Part shown: positions 27,011 to 36,049 of the stretch, piece by piece
Numbering within the stretch: position 1 is the first letter of the stretch
Layout of the letters: each line of letters opens with the position of its first letter
From: JBGASG01 sp046328035
GTDB lineage: Bacteria > Cyanobacteriota > Vampirovibrionia > Obscuribacterales > Obscuribacteraceae
Length of the DNA stretch: 64,000 nucleotides
NCBI GenBank assembly: GCA_046328035.1
Contig: JAXLXI010000014.1
Coordinates: forward strand, 100,794 to 164,793
Reading direction: 5' to 3'
Notes under the pieces: model-generated
The model's input: the letters and a program-made list of their open reading frames with translations, nothing else
Told to the model about the DNA's origin: nothing
Database searches by the model: none
Position numbers and translations under genes: made by a program

Positions 27011-28129
27011 GTGAGTATTCCAGGAGATATACTACCCTGCCAGCCACCGGCGGAGGGCGATAAAGCCGCCACCGGCGCACTTTCCGCGTCTCCGGGCGCC
27101 GGAATTGGGGCGGCAGCAGCGTCGGCGACGTCGACGAATGCGGGCACGGCGGCGGGCGCCGGCGGTTCCATATTAGTGGAACAGGCGCGCCAGGTTCTGC
27201 AAATGGAAGCCGACGCCATACTGGGGGTCAGCGCCAAGCTGACTGAGGCTTTCGACTCAGCCATCCACCTTTTGATGGGCTGCAGCGGCAAAGTTGTGGT
27301 CACAGGCGTCGGCAAGTCGGGGCACATCGGTTCCAAAATCGCCGCCACTCTGGCATCGACCGGCACGCCGGCATTCTTCGTTCACCCCGCCGAATTGCGC
27401 CACGGCGACTTCGGCATGCTCGAGGAACGCGACCTGACCATCGCGCTCTCCTACTCCGGCGAGACGCAGGAAATCAAACTCGCCATCGACCCAATCAAGC
27501 GCCTCGGCATCAAAGTGATCGCGCTCACCGGCGACCTCAATTCGACACTCGCCAAAGTAGCTGACGTCGCCCTCGATACCAGCGTCGAACGCGAAGCCTG
27601 CCCGCTGAATTTGGCACCAACATCTTCGACTACCGCGGCGCTTGCACTGGGCGACGCGCTCGCGATTGTTCTCATGCAGCGCAAGGGTTTCAAAGCCGAA
27701 GACTTCGCGCGCTCGCATCCCGGCGGCAACCTCGGACGCCAGCTGCTCATGGTGCAAGACGTCATGCGCCGTGGATTGCAAATTCCGCAAGTCGCGCTGG
27801 ACACCGACTATGCCCTGGTTTTGCAAGAGGTCGACTCGAAGAAACTGGGCTTCACCACCGTCGTCGATGCAGACGGCGTCCTTGCCGGAATCATCACCGA
27901 CGGTGACATCCGCCGCGCCCAAGTCAAACATGCCACCAACGCCTTCGATAAAGAAGCGCGCCAGATCATGACACTCAATCCCAAGACGGTTGCCGCGCAA
28001 TCGCTGGCAGTCGAAGCACTGAAGACGATGGAGAAACACTCCATCTCCGATTTGCTGATTGTCGACGGGAAGAAACGTCCGGTTGGCGTCCTGCACCTGA
28101 AAGACCTGCTCAAAGCCGGCATCGTCTAA
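27011..28129 (+). CDS. kdsD: Arabinose-5-phosphate isomerase (SIS domain plus two CBS domains)
   Basis: It interconverts ribulose-5-phosphate and arabinose-5-phosphate, the first step to Kdo for LPS. The SIS domain (about 90-220) has GVGKSGHIGSKIAATLASTG, HPAELRHGDFGM and SYSGETQEI. It is followed by SHPGGNLGRQLL and two CBS domains in the last 120 residues. Length is 372 residues, about 50 more than usual, because of an Ala/Gly-rich N-terminal extension after GTG 27011. A GTG near 27171 would give a normal-length protein but lacks a ribosome site. The next gene starts directly at the stop codon. The alternative GutQ has the same activity. Confidence 0.9.
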   Translation: MSIPGDILPCQPPAEGDKAATGALSASPGAGIGAAAASATSTNAGTAAGAGGSILVEQARQVLQMEADAILGVSAKLTEAFDSAIHLLMGCSGKVVVTGVGKSGHIGSKIAATLASTGTPAFFVHPAELRHGDFGMLEERDLTIALSYSGETQEIKLAIDPIKRLGIKVIALTGDLNSTLAKVADVALDTSVEREACPLNLAPTSSTTAALALGDALAIVLMQRKGFKAEDFARSHPGGNLGRQLLMVQDVMRRGLQIPQVALDTDYALVLQEVDSKKLGFTTVVDADGVLAGIITDGDIRRAQVKHATNAFDKEARQIMTLNPKTVAAQSLAVEALKTMEKHSISDLLIVDGKKRPVGVLHLKDLLKAGIV

Positions 28130-29350
28130 TTGACTGCCCCGCTAACTCAGGAACAGCGAGCCGAATGGTGGGAGCACCTTTCGAGCGTGTTTCCGTTTCA
28201 GCCTGAGAACTGGCGCATCATAGATGGTGCGGGCAGCTCGGTTGGTGCGGGCGGCTCACCCGGCATGCGGCACGGCGCCGCGATCCTGGCAATCAGGTTT
28301 CTTCCCGACGAAACTTCAGTAGTCGTCGCCGGCGGCGGATACCTCGCGGGAGCCGACAGTAAAATCCGAGTGTTCGATAGTATCGAAGAGCGCGAACTCC
28401 TCATCCTCGAAGGGCATGCTCACGGCATCTACAATCTGGCGGTCGACAAATATTCCGGTTTGGTTGCATCCGCAAGCCATGATTACAGCGTCATCTTGTG
28501 GAACCTCGAAAAACGCGACTGCCTCGTCATCTGCGGCGCCGACGACGAACAGAAAATCCGCGGGCACGTGCGCTTCGCCGGCGGTGGCAAGCTGCTGGTC
28601 GTGGGCGACATCGAATACTCAGTGCACGAAGTTTCGTCGGTGCGAGTAATTGATCTAACCACCGGCGGTGACATCTACTGGCAAGACTTGCCGGAACACC
28701 ACACAGTTTCCGCGCTGTCCATCGACGAAGCGGGGACGCGGCTCTTCTACTCGTTCAACCACTACTACGGCGCAGAACGCGAAACGCTTCGCTGCATCGA
28801 CCTGACGAGCGGTGCACTGCTCTGGGATATGGATCTGCGCGCCGACGTCATCTCCGACCTGCACCTGGTTGAAGCTGAGAACATGCTCGCCGCAAACATC
28901 ATGCTCGCGGGCGGCGAACATTCGGGCATCTATCTGATCAATGCCGAGGATGGCGAGCTTATGGCTCGTCACACCGTGAAAGGGTCCTATACAGCAGTCA
29001 CCGCACTCTCGTCCGATCAAAGAATGCTGGCGTGCCTTGCCGATTCCAGCATGCAACTGACGCTCCACTCGACCCACGATCTGTCTATGCTTTCACCGCC
29101 AATGTCCCTGGCACGCGGCCAGGAGTTAGCGACAGCAGTGCCCGACGATGGCAGACTCGACGCCTCTCCACCCGCTGACGAGCGATCCGGCGCCGGCGAG
29201 AAATCCGGCGAGAGATTCGACCAACAATCCGCGAGTGCGAAAGACACACCCACCGCGTTAGAATTTTTCCCCGACGGCAAAGCGTTGCTCGTCGCCACGA
29301 CCGATCGCACGCTCAAACGAGTCGACATTCCGCCATACGCCCACGCGTGA
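28130..29350 (+). CDS. WD40-like beta-propeller protein
   Basis: The 406-residue protein has WD-type repeats, clearest in LEGHAHGIYNLAVDKYSGLV with ASASHDYSVILWNLEKRD, and weaker blades such as VTALSSDQRMLACLADSSMQ and LEFFPDGKALLVATTDRTLK. An acidic low-complexity insert sits near residue 350. No export signal is seen. The start is TTG 28130 immediately after the kdsD stop, so it is probably co-transcribed. It ends at the first of three palindromic repeats. Role unknown, probably protein binding. Confidence 0.75.
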   Translation: MTAPLTQEQRAEWWEHLSSVFPFQPENWRIIDGAGSSVGAGGSPGMRHGAAILAIRFLPDETSVVVAGGGYLAGADSKIRVFDSIEERELLILEGHAHGIYNLAVDKYSGLVASASHDYSVILWNLEKRDCLVICGADDEQKIRGHVRFAGGGKLLVVGDIEYSVHEVSSVRVIDLTTGGDIYWQDLPEHHTVSALSIDEAGTRLFYSFNHYYGAERETLRCIDLTSGALLWDMDLRADVISDLHLVEAENMLAANIMLAGGEHSGIYLINAEDGELMARHTVKGSYTAVTALSSDQRMLACLADSSMQLTLHSTHDLSMLSPPMSLARGQELATAVPDDGRLDASPPADERSGAGEKSGERFDQQSASAKDTPTALEFFPDGKALLVATTDRTLKRVDIPPYAHA

Positions 29351-29545
29351 ATGCAATATACGCTATTGGTATGCAACTTTCGATTTGGCATACCATTACC
29401 GTATATAGAGGCGGATGAATGCAATATACGCTAATGGTATGCAACTTTCGATTTGGCATACCAATAGCGTATATAGAGGCTGGGTGAATGCAATATACGC
29501 TAATGGTATGCAACTTTTGATTTGGCATACCAATAGCGTATATAA
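29349..29545. repeat. Three tandem 68-69-bp palindromic repeats (possible bidirectional terminator)
   Basis: Units begin at 29349, 29417 and 29486. Each is a near-perfect hairpin: left arm TATACGCTAATGGTATGC, loop around CTTTCGATT, right arm GGCATACCAATAGCGTATA. In unit 1 the arm variants are exchanged (TATTG left, ACCATTACC right). The array lies between two convergent genes. A related palindrome occurs at 54415-54467. Confidence 0.8.
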
Positions 29546-29567
29546 GGCGGAGCGCCGGGAAGAAACC

Positions 29568-29610
29568 AGCGGCGCGCGGCGCCGGCGGGAGTTAGCGGCG
29601 CGCGGCGCCG
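29568..29610. repeat. 17-bp direct duplication spanning the stop codon of the coiled-coil gene
   Basis: AGCGGCGCGCGGCGCCG occurs at 29568-29584 and 29594-29610, a 26-bp step. The second copy encodes the last residues of the coiled-coil/TPR protein and the first lies just after its stop. It looks like a small slippage or recombination duplication. Confidence 0.6.
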
Positions 29611-32600
29611 ACTATCGCGTCGTAGTCTTTCATGGCTTCGGCAAGCAGCGGGCTGTCTGTTCCGATGATGCGCTTGCGAATTTCGATGGATTCCTCGAGG
29701 AGCGGTTTGGCGCGTTCGAAGTTGCCCTGGCGCGCCGCACACAGACCCAGGTCGTGCAGACTCTCCGCAACATCGAGGTGGTGGTCACCAAGGATGGTGC
29801 GCCGCATCGTAATCGCTTCCTCGAGCACCGGCTCGGCAAGATCAACGCGCCCCGTCAAGGTTGCGAGCACGCCCGATCCGTTGATGCTCTGCGCCACATC
29901 GGGGTGATAGGCTCCCAGCAATTCACGCCTCAGATCCAGCGTCTTCTCGATGATCGGACCGGCTTCTTCGAATTGTCCCTGACGCGCACAGATGTATCCG
30001 AGGTAGAACATGCTCTCGAGGGTCGCCGGGTGTTTCTCACCGAAATTGGTTTTGCGGATGTAGAGCGCCTGCGAGAAATTCTGACGCGCTTCGGTGTACT
30101 TCTTCTGATAGAGCTGGAAGATGCCGATGGCGTTAAAAGACTCTGCTGTGTCGGGATGCTTGTTGCCGAGCAACTTGTTGCGAATTTCCAGAGTGCGTTC
30201 GAGCGGACGCTTTGCCTCACCATACTTACCAAGCCGCGTGTACAGCCGCGCCAGATAAAGCATGACCTGCGCGACATCGGGATGCTCTTCGCCGAGGTAA
30301 TAGCCGCGCCGTGCAATCAGCGCCTCCATCAGTAGAGGCTCGGCTTCCGCCAATTCATCCTGCAGAAACATCAAATAGCCCAGATCGCAATTGCTTTGCA
30401 CCGTTTCGATGTCGTTGGCACCGAGGAGCGACAAGCGGATGCGCTTCGCAGTTTCCATGAGCGCCCGCGCATCGAGATACTTGCCTTCCGCCATGTCGAG
30501 CAGCGCCAACGCATGCATCGACTGTGCCGACATCGCATTCTCATCGCCAAACACTTCACGCCGCGAGGCAAGCGCCTGCTCCAGCATGACGCGCGCTTCT
30601 TTGAAGTTGCCGCGCAATGTATAGAAAGATCCCAGGTCGTGACGCGATTGCAGCGAGTCCTCATGGCTGGGACCGAGTTTCATGATGCGACGCGCCAGCA
30701 CCTGACGGAACCCTTCTTCCGCATCGTTCAACTTACCGCGGCGCAGGCAGACAACCGCCAGCTTGCGCAGGATGTCGATGACTGCCAGGTGATCGCTGCC
30801 GACCATTTCTTCGAGAGCCGGCAAGGCACGCATATAGTGCTTCTCGGCGTCCGCGTAATTGCCCTTCGCGAACAGACCGTCGCCGGCTTCAGTAAATGCG
30901 GACGAAACCGGTTCGTTCGCCGGTGCCGTCAACAATTCGTCGGGAGCGGCGTCTGATTCGTAGGCGGGCAGGGTGACCGTTTCGTTGGGATTGACGATGT
31001 CTATCGATTTTTCAATCTCTTGTGTGATGCGCTGTGCATCGATGCTTTCGCGATGCTCTTCTTCGAAACGCTCGCGGTCTGCACGCTTCTTCGCGTCTTC
31101 CTCGGACTTGCGCGCATCTTCTTCCGCGCGCTTGCGATCGGCTTCAGCCTTGCGCAATTCTTCATCGGCGCGACGAATCGCTTCCTTCTCGGCACGCTTC
31201 CAGGTCTCCGCCTCGCGTGCCAGACGCTCTTCTTCTTCTTTGCGGCGACGTTCGAGGTCGAGCTGGGCACGCGCCTCATCGTCTGCTTTGCGCCGCGCTT
31301 CGTCGTCGGCTTTTTTGCGAGCTTCAGCAACTTTTCGCGCTTCAGAAACTTTGCGCGCTTCCTCAGCGGCACGTTTGTATTCTTCGTCGGCGCGTTTTTT
31401 CTCTTCGTCGGCCTTCTTGCGCGCTTCGGCTTCGGCTTTCTTCCGTTGTTCCGCTTCTACTTTGCGACGCGCCTCTTCCTCTATCTTGCGGCGGGCATCT
31501 TCCTCAGCCTTCTTCTTAGCCTCAGCTTCGGCACGACGTTTTTCTTCTTCGGCGCGTTTCTTTGCTTCGGCTTCGGCGCGTTTTCTATCTTCTTCGGTGC
31601 GCCGGCGCGCTTCTTCTTCGGCGCGGCGACGCGCTTCTTCTTCCTGGCGCTGACGCTCTTCTTCTTCCTCACGCAGCCGCTGCTCCTCAGCAAGACGCGC
31701 TTCTTCTTCCTCGCGAAGCCGCTGCTCCTCAGCAAGACGTGCTTCTTCTTCAAGGCGCAGGCGTTCTTCTTCCTCGAGACGCAGGCGCTCCTCTTCTTCC
31801 TCACGAAGCCGCTGCTCCTCAGCAAGACGTGCTTCTTCTTCGAGGCGCAAACGCTCTTCTTCCTCGAGACGCAGACGCTCTTCCTCTTCCTCGCGAAGCC
31901 GCTGCTCCTCGGCAAGCCGTGCTTCCTCTTCGAGGCGCAGGCGCTCTTCTTCCTCGGCGCGCAGACGCGCTTCTTCTTCCTCGCGAAGCCGCTGCTCTTC
32001 AGCAAGACGCGCTTCCTCTTCGAGGCGCAAACGCTCTTCTTCCTCAGCGCGCAAACGCGCCTCTTCTTCTTCGCGCAGCCGCGCTTCTTCCTCGGCTTTG
32101 CGAAGGGCTTCCGCACGTTCTGCCTTTTTGCGCGCTTCTTCTTCCTCAGCTTTGCGACGCGCTTCCTCGCGTTCGCGTTTGATTTGGGCAGCTTCTTCCT
32201 CTGCGCGTTTCTTCGCGCGCTCTTCCTCGCGACGCTTCGCTTCTTCCTCGGCTTTCTTGCGGGCTTCTTCCGCAGCCGCACGTTTCTTCGCTAACTCGCG
32301 TTCCTGGCGGATAGCAGCCGCCTCTTCCTGGGCGCGGCGCAATGCTTCTTCGCGTTCACGGCGCTGGCGTTCTTCCTCTTCGGCTCTTCTGCGAGCCTCT
32401 TCGGCAAGGCGTGCTTCCTCTTCCTCACGCAAACGCTGTTCTTCGGCGAGGCGCGCTTCTTCTTCCTCACGCAAACGCTGTTCTTCGGCGAGGCGCGCTT
32501 CCTCTTCCTCACGCAGCCGCTGCTCTTCGGCAAGACGCGCTTCTTCTTCCTCACGCAAACGCTGCTCTTCGGCAAGACGCGCTTCCTCTTCTTCACGCAG

Positions 32601-34340
32601 CCGCTGCTCTTCGGCAAGGCGTGCTTCTTCTTCCTCACGCAAACGCTGCTCTTCGGCGAGGCGTGCTTCTTCTTCCTCACGCAGCCGCTGCTCTTCCTCG
32701 GCGCGCGCACGCGCCTCTTCTTCTTCACGCAGCTGCGCTTCCAGTTCTGCCTTAATCCGCGCTTCCTCTTCAGCGAGCAGGCGCGCATACTCTTCTTCCT
32801 CAAGGCGCTTACGCTCGGCTTCTTCAGCGAGCAGGCGCGCATATTCTTCCTCTTCGCGACGCTTGCGCTCTTCTTCTTCCTGGCGCAGGCGCTCTTCTTC
32901 TTCCTGGCGCAGGCGCTCCTCTTCCGCAAGCCTCGCTTCCTCTGCCAGACGCGCTTCTTCAGCGCGCGCACGCTCCTCGGCTTCCAGACGCAGCCGCTCT
33001 TCTTCCTCAGCCCAGAGCCGCATCTCCTCTTCTTCCTGGCGACGCTGCTCTTCTTCGGCCCAGATCCGTGCCTGCTCTTCTTGTTGCCAGAGGCGCTCTT
33101 GCTCTTCGCGCTGGCGGTTCTCCTCTTCTTCAGCCAGGCGTCGCGCTTCTTCGGCTTCCTGCTCCGCACGCAACCGCGCTTCTTCCTCAGCACGCTCGCG
33201 CTGCGCCTGCATTTCGCGGAAACGCTGTTGCTCCGCCAGTTCTCGCGCCTCGTCCGCTTCTCTGGCAATGCGCGCTTCCTCGGAGATACGCGACTCTTCT
33301 TCCAGACGCGCCGCCGCAGCTTCTATACGTGCTGCCTCTTCCGCGGCTGCCGCCCGCAAGGCTTCTTCCTCGGCGCGGTCGATAATTGCCTGTTGTCGCG
33401 CCTGCTCAGAATTCCGAGCCTCCTCCTCCAGACGCGCTTCCTCTTCCGCAGCCTGGCGCGCTTCTTCTACGAGCCGCAGCCGCTCCGCCTCGGCCTCGCG
33501 CAGGTCTTCCTCCATGCGCCGCTCGTCTTCTTCCTTAAGACGGGCGATGCGCGCCAGCCGCGCGGCTTCATTGGCTTCTGCGATCAGGCGATCTTCTTCA
33601 ATGCGTTTCTTTTCGGCTTCCAGACGGTTGCGCGCCGCCTCTTCGCCTTTGCGCCGCATGGCTTCGAAATCACGCAGCCGCTGCTCTTCATCTTCATCGC
33701 TGCGCTGGCGCTCCAGCTGTTCGACGAAATCAACCGGCTCTTCCGGCACCTGCTGCTGTTTTGGAGAGCGGATGTACTCATTGGCGCGCTTGTGGCGCGC
33801 GGAAATCACCGGGGTCATGGGCGCGGCCGAAGGCGTTTCTTCCATGAAGCCCTGTTCTTGCTCGAGAGCCCACATCTCGCCTGTGAAATGCTGCACGTCA
33901 TCGAACGAAACCGAACTGAGTAGGTCCCGAAACCGGGAACCGATTTCGCGGTTGGTAAGAGCTGAAATGGCGGACAGAGCCGCGTCTTTGCTGTGCTCTT
34001 CCCGAATCAGGGGCATCAATTGGGCAATTACCTGGAGCTCCAGCATCCGCGAATGCTTCTCCAGGTGGTCGGATATCTGCTCCGAAATTTCAATGTTGGT
34101 CTGCGGTTGGGGCGGGATTTGCGGGTTGCGGCGAGCATCAGCGATCGCCTGCAAATGGCTCTCCATCGCCATCAGGCGCTCAGCGTGACTGGAGAAGGCG
34201 CGCAGCCTCTCGGCAATCTCGCGCTGATCTTCTGATAGCTTGCGGATGGCTGCCACGACGTCTTTGCTGATCCACCACATGCCGCCAAGCATGGCGAAGG
34301 CAGTGACCATTTGAGCAATGATGGGAACTGTTTGTTCCAT
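29592..34340 (-). CDS. Giant membrane-anchored coiled-coil and TPR protein
   Basis: The 1,582-residue protein has three parts. The N-terminal 200 residues include a TM helix (QMVTAFAMLGGMWWI) after MEQTVPII and some helices. Residues about 200-1,130 are an uninterrupted Glu/Arg/Ala-rich single-helix or coiled-coil region, with a block of about seven exact 14-residue units (EEQRLREEEEARLA). The last 390 residues are kinesin-light-chain-like TPRs of 42 residues, with repeats such as LADMAEGKYLDARALME-type helices and YLARLYTRLGKYGEAKRPLE. I chose ATG 34340, the first ATG; TTG 34388 lacks a ribosome site. A role as a spacer or scaffold that holds a TPR platform away from the membrane is inference. 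Confidence 0.88.
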   Translation of the reverse strand: MEQTVPIIAQMVTAFAMLGGMWWISKDVVAAIRKLSEDQREIAERLRAFSSHAERLMAMESHLQAIADARRNPQIPPQPQTNIEISEQISDHLEKHSRMLELQVIAQLMPLIREEHSKDAALSAISALTNREIGSRFRDLLSSVSFDDVQHFTGEMWALEQEQGFMEETPSAAPMTPVISARHKRANEYIRSPKQQQVPEEPVDFVEQLERQRSDEDEEQRLRDFEAMRRKGEEAARNRLEAEKKRIEEDRLIAEANEAARLARIARLKEEDERRMEEDLREAEAERLRLVEEARQAAEEEARLEEEARNSEQARQQAIIDRAEEEALRAAAAEEAARIEAAAARLEEESRISEEARIAREADEARELAEQQRFREMQAQRERAEEEARLRAEQEAEEARRLAEEEENRQREEQERLWQQEEQARIWAEEEQRRQEEEEMRLWAEEEERLRLEAEERARAEEARLAEEARLAEEERLRQEEEERLRQEEEERKRREEEEYARLLAEEAERKRLEEEEYARLLAEEEARIKAELEAQLREEEEARARAEEEQRLREEEEARLAEEQRLREEEEARLAEEQRLREEEEARLAEEQRLREEEEARLAEEQRLREEEEARLAEEQRLREEEEARLAEEQRLREEEEARLAEEARRRAEEEERQRREREEALRRAQEEAAAIRQERELAKKRAAAEEARKKAEEEAKRREEERAKKRAEEEAAQIKREREEARRKAEEEEARKKAERAEALRKAEEEARLREEEEARLRAEEEERLRLEEEARLAEEQRLREEEEARLRAEEEERLRLEEEARLAEEQRLREEEEERLRLEEEERLRLEEEARLAEEQRLREEEEERLRLEEEERLRLEEEARLAEEQRLREEEEARLAEEQRLREEEEERQRQEEEARRRAEEEARRRTEEDRKRAEAEAKKRAEEEKRRAEAEAKKKAEEDARRKIEEEARRKVEAEQRKKAEAEARKKADEEKKRADEEYKRAAEEARKVSEARKVAEARKKADDEARRKADDEARAQLDLERRRKEEEERLAREAETWKRAEKEAIRRADEELRKAEADRKRAEEDARKSEEDAKKRADRERFEEEHRESIDAQRITQEIEKSIDIVNPNETVTLPAYESDAAPDELLTAPANEPVSSAFTEAGDGLFAKGNYADAEKHYMRALPALEEMVGSDHLAVIDILRKLAVVCLRRGKLNDAEEGFRQVLARRIMKLGPSHEDSLQSRHDLGSFYTLRGNFKEARVMLEQALASRREVFGDENAMSAQSMHALALLDMAEGKYLDARALMETAKRIRLSLLGANDIETVQSNCDLGYLMFLQDELAEAEPLLMEALIARRGYYLGEEHPDVAQVMLYLARLYTRLGKYGEAKRPLERTLEIRNKLLGNKHPDTAESFNAIGIFQLYQKKYTEARQNFSQALYIRKTNFGEKHPATLESMFYLGYICARQGQFEEAGPIIEKTLDLRRELLGAYHPDVAQSINGSGVLATLTGRVDLAEPVLEEAITMRRTILGDHHLDVAESLHDLGLCAARQGNFERAKPLLEESIEIRKRIIGTDSPLLAEAMKDYDAIVGAARR
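32399..32692 (-). repeat. Seven tandem 42-bp coding repeats
   Basis: This block in the coiled-coil gene has about seven 42-bp units encoding EEQRLREEEEARLA. Units differ mostly at synonymous positions (CGCAAACGC and CGCAGCCGC alternate). A second, looser block of similar units lies at about 31670-32060. Such arrays change copy number easily. Confidence 0.8.
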
Positions 34341-34509
34341 GCCTTTGACCCTTAAATATCCCGAGCGAGCGCCAAAATCGGGTTTCAATGACCGATAAAA
34401 GAGGGCCCGAATCCCTCTTAAGTGTGTCTACCCGCCGTTTCTAAGCTCTAATCTTCTAGTAACTGTATACATAATCAAATAGGCAGTTCTTTAACTTGAC
34501 CGGACGGCT

Positions 34510-35415
34510 CTAAATCTCGTAGTCAGCCTGTTCGGAGCTGCGGCGCAATAATAGTTCGTCTTTGGTCGCCGAGAAGTCCGGGTCGCGAAACGGAACCAGG
34601 CTGCGTCGTCCGCCCTTTCGCTCGCCGAAGCCGGCTTCGCCTGGCTGACATCCGGGTGGCGGCTGGTCGCCGGGAAACATGGCCAGGGTGCCCCCGTACT
34701 TGCCACCAACTGCGGTGGTGCGCCAGACAGCAAAACCTGCCTCCATAAGACCGCCGCGCACGGCGCCGGCAATGGAATAAGTGAGTACGCGACCGCGGCG
34801 CGCAGCCAGCAGCCGGTGATATCTGCGGAAGATATCCGCGGTCCACAACTGCGGCACTCTGCGAGGCGAGAACGGATCGTGGAAGACGATGTCATATTCT
34901 TCGTGCTCGGGCAGTTTCGGAAGTTCGTGACGCAGGTCGTCCAGCACCACCTCCAGTACCACTTGTAGACCGGTCGGGGAAGAAACCTGCGGTGCCGCGC
35001 CGGAGGAAACCTGCGGTGCCGCGCCGGTCGGAACCGGCGTTGCCGGCAGCAAGGCGCGCGCCTCCTGCAGGCGCGGATCTTCCAACACGTGAGAGAAAGC
35101 CAGCGTGTGGACGGCTGGATCGTTCTCGATTCCTTTGATGACGACCTGCCCGGTGACGCCGCTTTCAGCCAGGTGCTGCAGGAGGACGAAACTGTTGTAG
35201 CCCATGCCGAAGCAAACATCGAGCACCGAGAGAGTTCCGGTGCGCTGCAGAGTATCGACTGCACAAGAGGGCTCGACGTAATTCTTGAGAGCCTCGGTGT
35301 AGGCACCGGCGCTGTTGTGATAGAGCTCGCCTGCGTCCTCGTTGAACAGCGTCACGGAACCGTCGGCGGTAACCACCAGTCCGGGCGCCTGCCGCGTTTC
35401 TTCCTCGCCCGGCAT
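34510..35415 (-). CDS. MnmC-like (DUF752) SAM-dependent methyltransferase
   Basis: The 301-residue protein has the MnmC methyltransferase-domain marks: ALKNYVEP near the N-terminus, the SAM-binding LDVCFGMGYNSF, an acidic IENDP, and the characteristic YDIVFHDPFSPRRVPQLW followed by FRRYHRLLA. In other bacteria this domain methylates the aminomethyluridine at tRNA position 34. It lacks the FAD oxidase half of fused MnmC. A short insert with two copies of GAAPQVSS (24-bp tandem repeat) interrupts the fold. ATG 35415 follows the upstream stop by 1 nt (TAAAATG); ATG 35442 would overlap it. Last gene of a three-gene operon. Confidence 0.82.
   Translation of the reverse strand: MPGEEETRQAPGLVVTADGSVTLFNEDAGELYHNSAGAYTEALKNYVEPSCAVDTLQRTGTLSVLDVCFGMGYNSFVLLQHLAESGVTGQVVIKGIENDPAVHTLAFSHVLEDPRLQEARALLPATPVPTGAAPQVSSGAAPQVSSPTGLQVVLEVVLDDLRHELPKLPEHEEYDIVFHDPFSPRRVPQLWTADIFRRYHRLLAARRGRVLTYSIAGAVRGGLMEAGFAVWRTTAVGGKYGGTLAMFPGDQPPPGCQPGEAGFGERKGGRRSLVPFRDPDFSATKDELLLRRSSEQADYEI
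34978..35025 (-). repeat. 24-bp tandem duplication inside the MnmC-like gene
   Basis: Two adjacent 24-bp units (34978-35001 and 35002-35025) differ at one base and encode GAAPQVSS twice. The frame is kept, so this is a small in-frame expansion in a loop. Confidence 0.75.
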
Positions 35416-35416
35416 T

Positions 35417-36040
35417 TTACCCGCCGCTCTCGACGCTGCCATAGCCGTTCTTCACAGCCCAGGCAATCAGTTGTTCGCGGCTCTCCAACCCCAATTTGAG
35501 TTGCAGGGTTTCGCACTGCTTGCGCACCGTCGCCACTGTCGTGTAGCGCTGATCGGCAATGTCCTGGTACTTCATTCCTTGCCCCAGCATCGACAGCACT
35601 TCGGCTTCGCTGGGGGTCAATTTGCGGAAGCCATGCATCAATTCATCCGACACGATTCCCGTCTTGCCCGCTGCGACTGCACTGATTGTGTCTGCAACTT
35701 TGGCGATGCGCTCCGACTTCAATAGATACGCGGAAACTCCCATGGCCAGCACCGCCTGAACAAATGCCAGCCGGTTCTCCGCGCTGAAAATGACGATCTT
35801 CAGATCAGGAATGCGGCAGAATTCTTCGATCATCGATTTCGGTCCGCGCGTTCCAGGAACATGCAAATCGAGCAGCACCACCTGTGGTTTCGTCTGCTCG
35901 ACAAGAGTCAGTGCCTCGTCGCTGTTGGCGGAGGTGGCGACGACGGTGAAATTGGGTTCCCGAGCCAGCCCCGCCGTCAATCCCTCCAGAGTCACCTGAT
36001 GATCTTCGACTATCAATATGTTGACGGTTTTGTCCGGCAT
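35417..36040 (-). CDS. NarL/FixJ-family response regulator
   Basis: A 207-residue two-domain regulator. The receiver domain (1-125) has the acidic pair in VEDHQ, phospho-acceptor Asp 58 in VVLLDLHVPG, and conserved Lys in YLLKSE. The C-terminal LuxR-type HTH (about 142-200) has LTPSEAEVLSMLGQG, MKYQDIA and TVRKQCETLQLKLGL. It is expected to bind DNA when phosphorylated. No cognate histidine kinase is adjacent. It lies 9 bp after the quinone oxidoreductase gene and is directly followed by the methyltransferase gene. Confidence 0.92.
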   Translation of the reverse strand: MPDKTVNILIVEDHQVTLEGLTAGLAREPNFTVVATSANSDEALTLVEQTKPQVVLLDLHVPGTRGPKSMIEEFCRIPDLKIVIFSAENRLAFVQAVLAMGVSAYLLKSERIAKVADTISAVAAGKTGIVSDELMHGFRKLTPSEAEVLSMLGQGMKYQDIADQRYTTVATVRKQCETLQLKLGLESREQLIAWAVKNGYGSVESGG

Positions 36041-36049
36041 GCAATCAAC

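Noticed and set aside
29349..29545. Possible CRISPR array
   Set aside because: Units are contiguous with no unique spacers, and each is a single hairpin; there are no cas genes nearby.
32098..34188. 696-residue forward frame opposite the coiled-coil gene
   Set aside because: It is Ser/Arg-only low complexity, produced because GAA/GAG/CGC-rich codons on the other strand leave all frames open. No start signal or domain.
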